Shown piece by piece: positions 1 to 5,162 of a stretch of 5,162 nt of DNA. Source of the stretch: a bacterium. GTDB lineage: Bacteria; AUK180; JAQVHJ01. The stretch spans positions 1 through 5,162 of the forward strand of contig JAQVHJ010000202.1 of the NCBI GenBank assembly GCA_028696285.1. The letters are read 5' to 3'. The position numbers were made by a program, and so were the translations under genes. The first letter of the stretch is position 1. The number at the start of each line of letters is the position of its first letter. The notes below the pieces were generated by a model, which was not told the DNA's origin, ran no database searches, and saw only the letters and a list, made by a program, of their open reading frames with translations.

Positions 1-1339
1 TGTCCATGTTAATAGTTTCTCCGGGATCTACGGAACCGTTCCCGTTTCCCGATGAATCATCTGTGGTATGAGATGAATACGATAATAGTAACGGTACGGG
101 GCAGCCTTCTCCCTTCAGGAAGTTATCCCAATATGTTAATGTGGCTACCTCTAAATTGTTATATTCAGTTTCATAAGGATCTCTGTAGGCATAGCAGATT
201 GCAATCCCGTGATTATCCGGAACATCTGAATCGGCAAAGTTATTCGTGACTGCTGCTGTAACTGCCGTATTAACCGCTGCAGCTGCATCCTTTACACTCT
301 GAGGAACGCTGGCTGCCTGGAGATTCAAACAGAGATCGTATAAATCTATCTGGTCTCGGTAATAAGAATATGAATCTTCTTGAAAAGTTGCTTCACGTGC
401 TGAGTTTATTGCTGTAGTATAACCTGCATCCTTTGCGCACATTAGTTCCTGGGCAAGGGTATCAATTGCAGATGTCAACGCCGGAATTTTCGTAAGGTCG
501 ATTGCAGAAAGGGTATCTCCTGTACTGTTCGGGTCTGAACCATTTGAACCGTTATCACCGTTTGCATATGCATCAACAACAGAGTTGGCTAATTGAACAG
601 GGGTGAAGTTTCCCGATGCTGTATCCAATTCATCAAGGAAATACCAGTAACTCCAGCCTTCTCCCCATTCACTCATCTCTGATGCGACAAATGCTGATGC
701 ATACGGTTCACAGGCAACTGCATTCTCCCACATACCGTCTAAACAAACATCAAAACCGATTACCCCGAAATCCTTGCCGAAATATGTGGTTATCTCACTA
801 AGTGCTGCCTGAATCTCTCCGTTAGAAAAATTAAGGTAATACGGATCTGTCGGATCATCGGGGTCAGCTGTTCCATGGTCATCCGTACAGGCACCTTTAG
901 TTAACTTCTCAAGGGAACGCCAGCCGTCTCCGTGATCCCAGAAAATCAGGAAGTAATTATCACTGGGATAGTTATCATGTGTCCATTTACAGAAATCTAT
1001 TAATGTATCAGGATCACCCATGTTAACTTCACCTATATCCGAAATTGCATTCGCCGCTGTCGGGGTCATGCCCGGGGTAACATGGAAACGTTTACAGGTT
1101 GACCAGCCATAAGCATTACTGGTACTGTAGCAGTCAAGCTGGACTATGACATCAAAATCTGAAGTTGAACCAACCATAGAGATCTCAAGGAAGTCATCAA
1201 GACCTGCTGCTTCAAGATTATTATCTGCATCTAAATAGACCATGATAGTCCATTTTTTTGCCTGGGTCTCCGTATAAATAGAGCCGCTGAGTAGTATTAA
1301 AATAACAACTAATCCTAATAAGAATGCTTTCCCTTTCAT
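1..1339 (-). CDS. Secreted clostripain-family (C11) cysteine protease, 3'-truncated by window edge
   Basis: My translation from ATG at 1339 is open for 446 codons and leaves the window without a stop, so the C-terminus is missing. Residues 1-27 form a Sec signal peptide: basic MKGK start, hydrophobic 6-19, plausible cleavage after TQA27. Residues 29 to about 410 are a peptidase C11 domain: WTIMVYLDADNNLE near the start, catalytic His136 in FWDHGDGW, and catalytic Cys199 in GFDVCLDGMWEN. Asp197, two residues before the Cys, matches the Asp linked to Arg/Lys preference in characterised C11 enzymes. From about 412 an Ig/CARDB-like module begins (DDSSGNGNG.. with PGE, a possible Ca-binding loop). 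Well over half the residues match the adjacent upstream gene by eye, so it is a tandem paralog. It has a strong Shine-Dalgarno site and sits 17 nt after the upstream stop, so it is the second gene of an operon. Family assignment is firm. Substrate and the missing C-terminal domains are unknown. Confidence 0.93.
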   Translation of the reverse strand, partial: MKGKAFLLGLVVILILLSGSIYTETQAKKWTIMVYLDADNNLEAAGLDDFLEISMVGSTSDFDVIVQLDCYSTSNAYGWSTCKRFHVTPGMTPTAANAISDIGEVNMGDPDTLIDFCKWTHDNYPSDNYFLIFWDHGDGWRSLEKLTKGACTDDHGTADPDDPTDPYYLNFSNGEIQAALSEITTYFGKDFGVIGFDVCLDGMWENAVACEPYASAFVASEMSEWGEGWSYWYFLDELDTASGNFTPVQLANSVVDAYANGDNGSNGSDPNSTGDTLSAIDLTKIPALTSAIDTLAQELMCAKDAGYTTAINSAREATFQEDSYSYYRDQIDLYDLCLNLQAASVPQSVKDAAAAVNTAVTAAVTNNFADSDVPDNHGIAICYAYRDPYETEYNNLEVATLTYWDNFLKGEGCPVPLLLSYSSHTTDDSSGNGNGSVDPGETINMD

Positions 1340-1350
1340 GTTGAAGGAAT

Positions 1351-1359
1351 CCCTCCTTA
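1351..1359 (-). promoter_or_regulatory. Ribosome binding site of second protease, overlapping upstream stop codon
   Basis: Read on the minus strand this is TAAGGAGGG, a near-perfect Shine-Dalgarno site lying 11 nt before the ATG at 1339. Its first three bases are the TAA stop of the upstream protease. Termination of the first gene therefore happens on the initiation site of the second, an arrangement consistent with translational coupling (inference). It also fixes the start of the downstream gene at 1339. Confidence 0.85.
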
Positions 1360-4300
1360 TCGCTTTATTATGGCGACTTTTCTTATCTCAACATTATTAT
1401 TTTCATCTTTAATTACAGCAAGATAGATCCCGGATGAGATCTGTTTCCCGGCCTGATTCAATGCAGCCCAGGAATATACGGGTGATTCTATCTTGACTTC
1501 TAAAATTAATTCTCCGCTTAGGGTATATATTAACAATCTCCCGTTTTCGGGAAGTTTATCGAAAATAATAGGACTCTCAAGGGGATTCGCAGGGTTCGGG
1601 TAGATTCTCACTTCATCAAGAGTCTCTCCCCAGAATGATTCTTCGAAAATAAATGATAAGGTATTACTCGATTCAACATCAGGATTGATTCCATCGGATG
1701 CAAATATCTTCCAGTAATATTCTGCATCTATTAATCCGGAATTTAAGGAATAACTTGTGGAACCGATATTATTAACCGCAGTCTTGGTTGCAAATGTCGG
1801 GTCGGTACTGTACCATAATTTATAAACAATTGCATCACCTTCGGGATCTACTGCCTGGTTCCATTTAAATAGAATCGGATAGATAGTCAATTCTGTTCCT
1901 TCTGCAGGTGAGGTTAGGTTAAACGCTGCAGGCGCCTGATTAGGAGCGGTTATAAAAGACCAAACTCCGGTCTCGGAATATCCGCCATGCTGGTCAACTG
2001 CCCGGACCTTCCAGTAATAAGTGGTTTCGGGAAGTAATCCGGATAGTGTATATCCGCTTGAAGAAATATCTTCTATCTTTAATGGCTGGGCACAGCCTGT
2101 TTGTGTACTGTAGTATAATAAGTAGGTAACCGCATCGCAAGGAGCATCGGGATCTGTTGAGTTCGTCCAGTTCATTGAAATAGGCTGTGAAACATCCGTT
2201 GCCAAGTCCGCAGGATATTGGAGTGTTACAAGCGAAGGGTCATGGTTTTCAAAGGAATATTCTCCAAGAAGCCAGTCTACCATGGTCTTCATTAATGTAT
2301 TCTGATTATTGGGATCTGTTCCGTTTGAAATAAATTCAAAACGCCAGGGCAAAAAAATCACATGATACTTATCATCATCATAATTCTCCGGATACCTTAA
2401 TGCTGTAGGAACATTTCCAAGCGTTTTAAACATTCTCTTTCCACCGGTTCCTATTGTAAGTGTATCTGTATAATCCTGATTTGCTCCGAAATCCATTTCT
2501 ATCTGCATTTCATTTGAAACGGGATCACAACTTATCCCGTAATGCTTCTTGTTCCCTATATCACTTCCAAAACCATCAACATGAAGGTAATTCAATGCAA
2601 AACCGCCGGTAATTCCCGAACTGCCGAATTTATCATACAAATAATCCTGGCTGATTAGTAATAAAGAACCGCCGCCATTTAAATAGGTAATAAGATTATT
2701 CTCATCATTTGTCTGAAGTGTATCTGTATAATCAAAACCGGTAAACCAAATCAACAGGTCGTATTCCTGCATTACTGAAAGTCCCGGACCGTTTGAAGTC
2801 CCGGAAACAACCCATTCATCATATAAAAATCCGTTTGCATCAAGCGCTGCTCGGTAATCTGTTTCGTTCCCCCCACCGTTATCGTCAATAACGAGTAAAA
2901 TAGGAATCTCTCCGACAGCCATGTTAACTGTAAATGAATCGGAATAGCTGTCCGCGGTAACTGTCATTATAAATTCTATTTTATGTGGATCCGGGCAGCC
3001 GGAGTCAACAGAAAAAGTATATTCTGAATTGGAATCCTGCTTACCTCCCGAAGAAATATCCGAATATGTTGAAGTCGTATTTATCATCGAAATATATGTA
3101 TCTGAAGTGGTCAGTGTAGCAGAAACATTCGTTGCTGTACTTGTTCCGGTATTTAAAAGGGAAATTATTACTCCAATACTTTCTCCGGAATTTATTATCC
3201 CATCATTATTCCCCGAACTGTCGTTAACTGTCTTTCCGGAATATGAAATTAAAACGGGTTGAGGACAACCTTCTCCTTTAAGATAATTATCCCAATAGGT
3301 AGAGGTCACATTTGAATGGGTATTATTGTAATTGCTGTTGTAACCTGATGATGGATAGTAAATTGCTATTCCATTGTTATTGGGGTAAGTAGCTTTCCTG
3401 AAATTACTCGAAACTGCAGATGTGATTGCTGTTTGAACTTCTGTCGCGGCATCCTTTAATGAAGACGGGACATCTTTTGTCTTCAGATTTGAACAAAAGT
3501 GATACAGATCAATTTGCGAATCATAATCACATTCAAAAGTATCGTTCCGCGCAGCACTGATCTGTGTAGTATATCCACTTGCCTTTGCACAAGCTAACTC
3601 CTGGGCAAGCAAATCTATTTTTGAGTTGAGATTAGGTAACTGTGAAAGGTCAATTGATGATTGAGTATCACCGGTGGAGCTTGGGTTGGAAGTATTGTTA
3701 CCATTATCACCGTTTGCATAGGCTTCAACTATATAATCAGCAAGCTGCTTGGCTGTTAATGCTCCGGAAGACTGCTGAAGCTTTTCAAGAAAATACCAGT
3801 AACTCCAGCCCTCTCCCCATTCACTCATCTCTGAAGCTACAAAATATTCAAAATACGGCTCGCTCGCTACCATGTTCTCCCACATCCCATCCAAACATAC
3901 ATCAAAACCGACAATATCTATTTTTTGATTCCCGTTTAATGCATAAAAATATGAAAAAATATCTTCAAACTCACCGCCGGTAAAATATAAATAATCGCTG
4001 CTGGTTTCATCTGAACACGCACCCTTGTCATATTCCGTAACGGAATCTTTTGGGTCATCCGCACTGGTTGTTGAACTCCTGCGTAACCAACCATCTCCAT
4101 GATCCCAGAATACTAAACAGTAATGCTCCGCAGGGTAATTCGTCATACTCCATAAAATAAAATCCTTTGCTGTCTGGGGATTACCCATATTCTTCTCACC
4201 AAGATCCTGAACCGCATTCCCCGCGACAGGTGTACTGTCTTTTACTACATAAAAATATTTCGTGCCTGTCCAGTCTCCGTATGCAGTAGAGTACCCGTTA

Positions 4301-4494
4301 ATCCTGTCTAACATGACTATTATATTAACATTCGTATCCGAACCTATCTTTGACATCTCAAGATAATCATCCAAACCGGCATCCTCAAGGTTATTGTCCG
4401 CATCAAGATAAACCATGATAGTCCAGGGCTTGGTGTCCAAACCAAAGACCAAAACAGGTATCAGTAAGAGAAATAAAAAGAAAGCTTTTTTCAT
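1357..4494 (-). CDS. Multidomain secreted clostripain-family (C11) protease with T9SS-like C-terminal domain
   Basis: A complete 1045-residue protein. Residues 1-18 are a Sec signal peptide (MKK, then a Phe/Leu-rich core, VFG before LD). Residues 23 to about 408 are a peptidase C11 domain: WTIMVYLDADNNLE, catalytic His132 in FWDHGDGW, and catalytic Cys200 in GFDVCLDGMWEN with Asp198 as probable S1 acidic residue. Known C11 enzymes cleave after Arg/Lys and mature by internal cleavage. The linker between His and Cys contains R138, R139, K149 and K157, possible processing sites (inference). About 412-527 is an Ig/CARDB-like domain with a Ca-loop-like NNDGIINSGE. About 530-745 resembles a GATase1/DUF4350-like fold (ILLVIDDNGGG, then LNGGGSLLLISQD). 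About 755-850 and 856-950 are fibronectin-III-like (TTYYWKVRAVD, EYYWKIFASDG). About 958-1045 is a FlgD-Ig/T9SS sorting-like tail (VRIYPNPANP, SGIYLAVIKD, KVAIIKR). The start is supported by a Shine-Dalgarno site 11 nt upstream and by the signal peptide. First gene of the operon. The protease assignment is firm; the middle domains are assigned by pattern only. Confidence 0.95.
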   Translation of the reverse strand: MKKAFFLFLLLIPVLVFGLDTKPWTIMVYLDADNNLEDAGLDDYLEMSKIGSDTNVNIIVMLDRINGYSTAYGDWTGTKYFYVVKDSTPVAGNAVQDLGEKNMGNPQTAKDFILWSMTNYPAEHYCLVFWDHGDGWLRRSSTTSADDPKDSVTEYDKGACSDETSSDYLYFTGGEFEDIFSYFYALNGNQKIDIVGFDVCLDGMWENMVASEPYFEYFVASEMSEWGEGWSYWYFLEKLQQSSGALTAKQLADYIVEAYANGDNGNNTSNPSSTGDTQSSIDLSQLPNLNSKIDLLAQELACAKASGYTTQISAARNDTFECDYDSQIDLYHFCSNLKTKDVPSSLKDAATEVQTAITSAVSSNFRKATYPNNNGIAIYYPSSGYNSNYNNTHSNVTSTYWDNYLKGEGCPQPVLISYSGKTVNDSSGNNDGIINSGESIGVIISLLNTGTSTATNVSATLTTSDTYISMINTTSTYSDISSGGKQDSNSEYTFSVDSGCPDPHKIEFIMTVTADSYSDSFTVNMAVGEIPILLVIDDNGGGNETDYRAALDANGFLYDEWVVSGTSNGPGLSVMQEYDLLIWFTGFDYTDTLQTNDENNLITYLNGGGSLLLISQDYLYDKFGSSGITGGFALNYLHVDGFGSDIGNKKHYGISCDPVSNEMQIEMDFGANQDYTDTLTIGTGGKRMFKTLGNVPTALRYPENYDDDKYHVIFLPWRFEFISNGTDPNNQNTLMKTMVDWLLGEYSFENHDPSLVTLQYPADLATDVSQPISMNWTNSTDPDAPCDAVTYLLYYSTQTGCAQPLKIEDISSSGYTLSGLLPETTYYWKVRAVDQHGGYSETGVWSFITAPNQAPAAFNLTSPAEGTELTIYPILFKWNQAVDPEGDAIVYKLWYSTDPTFATKTAVNNIGSTSYSLNSGLIDAEYYWKIFASDGINPDVESSNTLSFIFEESFWGETLDEVRIYPNPANPLESPIIFDKLPENGRLLIYTLSGELILEVKIESPVYSWAALNQAGKQISSGIYLAVIKDENNNVEIRKVAIIKR

Positions 4495-4505
4495 AAAATA
4501 TATTA

Positions 4506-4512
4506 CTCCTTA
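4506..4512 (-). promoter_or_regulatory. Ribosome binding site of complete protease
   Basis: TAAGGAG on the minus strand, 11 nt before the ATG at 4494. This is the same spacing as for the second protease, and it supports the chosen start. Confidence 0.8.
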
Positions 4513-4533
4513 TATATAAATAACAGTATTATT

Positions 4534-4563
4534 AGTATAACATATTAGAGAAAGGAATGTCAA
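4534..4563 (-). promoter_or_regulatory. Sigma-70-type promoter of the protease operon
   Basis: On the minus strand a perfect TTGACA (4558-4563) is followed after 18 nt by TATACT (4534-4539), which matches TATAAT at five of six positions. Transcription would begin near 4527, giving a leader of about 33 nt that contains the ribosome binding site. Upstream of the -35, roughly 4564-4610 is very AT-rich with A-tracts on the coding strand, which could act as an UP element. Placement just ahead of the first gene makes this a convincing housekeeping promoter. No operator-like dyad is visible between the -35 and the start codon. Confidence 0.7.
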
Positions 4564-4666
4564 TAAGATTTTTTTGAATTTTTAATATTTTTATAATTGC
4601 CCAAAAATAAACTAAGTTCCCTTATGTTGGAATATTTTGTAATTTTCCATACCGGTATCTTATTAA

Positions 4667-4697
4667 GAAAAGGTGCCGGCCCATGACATATGACATG
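4667..4697 (+). repeat. 31-bp dispersed repeat, copy 1
   Basis: This copy consists of GAAAAGGTGCCGGCC joined directly to CATGACATATGACATG and is identical to three other copies in the window. It contains a GCCGGC palindrome, two tandem ATGACAT heptamers, and a 16-bp dyad (4682-4697) with a single mismatched pair. It is followed by GATATTA and two GTGGANN-type heptads (4705-4718) that run into copy 2. Strand is arbitrary. Confidence 0.95.
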
Positions 4698-4715
4698 GAT
4701 ATTAGTGGAGAGTGG

Positions 4716-4746
4716 GAAAAGGTGCCGGCCCATGACATATGACATG
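4716..4746 (+). repeat. 31-bp dispersed repeat, copy 2
   Basis: Identical to copy 1 over all 31 bases and begins exactly 49 bp (7 x 7) after it. The linker that follows differs (TAAATTA instead of GATATTA) and leads into heptads GTGGTAA, GTGGAAG, GTGGAAT and GTGAGAA from 4754, the last of which overlaps the start of copy 3. Confidence 0.95.
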
Positions 4747-4778
4747 TAAATTAGTGGTAAGTGGAAGGTGGAATGTGA

Positions 4779-4809
4779 GAAAAGGTGCCGGCCCATGACA
4801 TATGACATG
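4779..4809 (+). repeat. 31-bp dispersed repeat, copy 3
   Basis: Identical to the other copies and begins exactly 63 bp (9 x 7) after copy 2. It is followed by GATATTT and the longest heptad tail: GTGGATA, GTGGAGT, GTGGAAA, GTGGAGT, then a degenerate GTGATAA, from 4817 to 4851. Confidence 0.95.
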
Positions 4810-4816
4810 GATATTT

Positions 4817-4851
4817 GTGGATAGTGGAGTGTGGAAAGTGGAGTGTGATAA
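4817..4851 (+). repeat. GTGGANN tandem heptamer array
   Basis: Four in-phase heptads of the form GTGGANN plus one decayed unit. The same heptads, in the same phase relative to the 31-bp core (starting 38 bp from the core's first base), follow copies 1, 2 and 4. This makes the tail part of the repeat unit and not independent low-complexity sequence. It resembles short tandemly repeated heptamers known from several bacterial genomes. Confidence 0.85.
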
Positions 4852-4877
4852 TTGAATATTGTGATTTTAACCATACT

Positions 4878-4895
4878 CTCCCCCTAAAGGGGGAG
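4878..4895. terminator. Strong GC stem-loop, possible weak terminator
   Basis: A perfect 7-bp stem (CTCCCCC and GGGGGAG) closes a TAAA loop. On the plus strand it is followed by CGTTTATTTG, only a weak T-tract. On the minus strand no T-run follows. With no plus-strand gene in view, it could end a transcript from outside the window, or be part of a dispersed repeat. The hairpin itself is certain; terminator function is a guess. Confidence 0.35.
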
Positions 4896-4914
4896 CGTTT
4901 ATTTGATGATCACC

Positions 4915-4934
4915 CCCCGGTCTTAAGACCGGGG
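4915..4934. repeat. Perfect 20-bp palindrome
   Basis: CCCCGGTCTT is followed directly by its exact reverse complement AAGACCGGGG. It lies 19 bp from the neighbouring GC stem-loop. As RNA, a few central bases would form the loop. No T-tract follows on either strand, so it is poor as an intrinsic terminator. A protein-binding site or a remnant of a small mobile repeat are alternatives. Confidence 0.75.
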
Positions 4935-4977
4935 TTACTTACCATCAGCTCCTGAAGGATGAAAAAACATAAATCAG

Positions 4978-5002
4978 TTCTAGTACCTAGTTCTAGTTCT
5001 AG
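4978..5002 (+). repeat. TTCTAG hexamer microsatellite
   Basis: TTCTAG, a variant TACCTAG, then two more TTCTAG units. A short, slightly imperfect array in non-coding DNA. Confidence 0.75.
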
Positions 5003-5041
5003 ACTAATAATAGTATTTTCAGCATTCAGTACTTGACCTAT

Positions 5042-5065
5042 TTTCTGTTTCTATTTCTATTTCTG
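5042..5065 (+). repeat. TTTCTR hexamer microsatellite
   Basis: Four perfect tandem hexamers: TTTCTG, TTTCTA, TTTCTA, TTTCTG. A decayed unit and another TTTCTA follow by 5080. Pyrimidine-rich and non-coding. Confidence 0.75.
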
Positions 5066-5091
5066 TTGTTTATATTTCTAATCACGGAGAA

Positions 5092-5122
5092 GAAAAGGTG
5101 CCGGCCCATGACATATGACATG
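5092..5122 (+). repeat. 31-bp dispersed repeat, copy 4
   Basis: Identical to copies 1-3 over 31 bases but 282 bp away from copy 3, with unrelated sequence between. It carries the same tail: GATATTT, then heptads GTGGAGG, GTGGAAT and GTGAAAT (5130-5150). A further copy may lie beyond the right edge, since the earlier tails lead into a new core. Confidence 0.95.
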
Positions 5123-5162
5123 GATATTTGTGGAGGGTGGAATGTGAAATGAATATGAGAAG

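Larger units (their letters stand above)
4564..5162. other. Gene-free, repeat-rich intergenic region
   Basis: No credible coding sequence is seen on either strand. The stretch holds an AT-rich segment next to the promoter, a 10-bp palindrome ATACCGGTAT at 4649-4658, three clustered copies and one separate copy of a 31-bp repeat with heptad tails, two strong inverted repeats (4878-4895 and 4915-4934), and two short hexamer arrays (4978-5002 and 5042-5065). The open frame on the minus strand at 4560-4874 is made largely of the repeats read in two frames and lacks a convincing ribosome binding site, so it is not called as a gene. Confidence 0.75.

Noticed and set aside
52..801. Short plus-strand open frames at 52-249 and 616-801
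   Set aside because: They lie antisense within the second protease, whose frame has a full catalytic domain. Their products show no recognisable domain or ribosome binding site.
3029..3983. Short plus-strand open frames at 3029-3262 and 3642-3983
   Set aside because: Antisense to the complete protease; compositionally they mirror its codons and show no independent features.
4649..4658. 10-bp palindrome ATACCGGTAT as an operator
   Set aside because: It is a single short palindrome about 85 bp upstream of the -35 box, with no second copy. That is too little to support a regulatory call.
4560..4874. Minus-strand open frame of 104 codons with repeated SYVMGRHLF segments
   Set aside because: The peptide is the 31-bp repeat read through: copies 2 and 3 share a frame and copy 1 reads in another (HVICHGPAPF). 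There is no convincing ribosome binding site, and the 3' end overlaps the operon promoter -35 region.
4667..5122. Possible CRISPR array (four identical 31-bp repeats)
   Set aside because: The intervals are 18, 32 and 282 bp, and the short ones consist of related GTGGANN heptads instead of unique spacers. No cas gene is present.

Overview
The window is dominated by a leftward (minus-strand) operon of two secreted clostripain-family (peptidase C11, clan CD) cysteine proteases. The first gene is complete at 1045 codons (4494 to 1357). The second begins 17 bases after it (start at 1339) and runs off the left edge after 446 codons. The two are clear paralogs: signal peptide, a C11 catalytic domain with a His/Cys dyad, then the start of the same Ig/CARDB-like module. 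The complete protein continues with a glutamine-amidotransferase-like (GATase1/DUF4350-like) domain, two fibronectin-III-like domains and a C-terminal domain resembling FlgD-Ig and type IX secretion (T9SS) type A sorting domains.

The organism looks like a moderately AT-rich Gram-negative bacterium that uses strong Shine-Dalgarno sites. Its large modular secreted proteins ending in a 'YPNPANP ... SGIYLAVIKD ... KVAIIKR' tail point to the Bacteroidota/FCB group or to lineages with similar tails, such as Cloacimonadota or Elusimicrobiota. The sequence alone does not settle which.

Layout: 1-1339 is the 5' part of the second protease. 1340-1356 is the junction, where the Shine-Dalgarno site overlaps the upstream stop codon. 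1357-4494 is the complete protease. 4495-4563 holds its ribosome binding site and a near-consensus sigma-70 promoter. About 4564-5162 has no credible gene. It contains an AT-rich stretch, four exact copies of a 31-bp repeat joined to GTGGANN heptads, two strong inverted repeats, and short hexamer arrays.

Functionally, the two proteases are probably co-transcribed and exported across the inner membrane by Sec. If a T9SS-like machine exists, the complete one would be delivered to the cell surface or medium. Both probably cleave after basic residues, as known C11 enzymes do. The least explained signal is the heptad-phased mosaic repeat upstream of the promoter.
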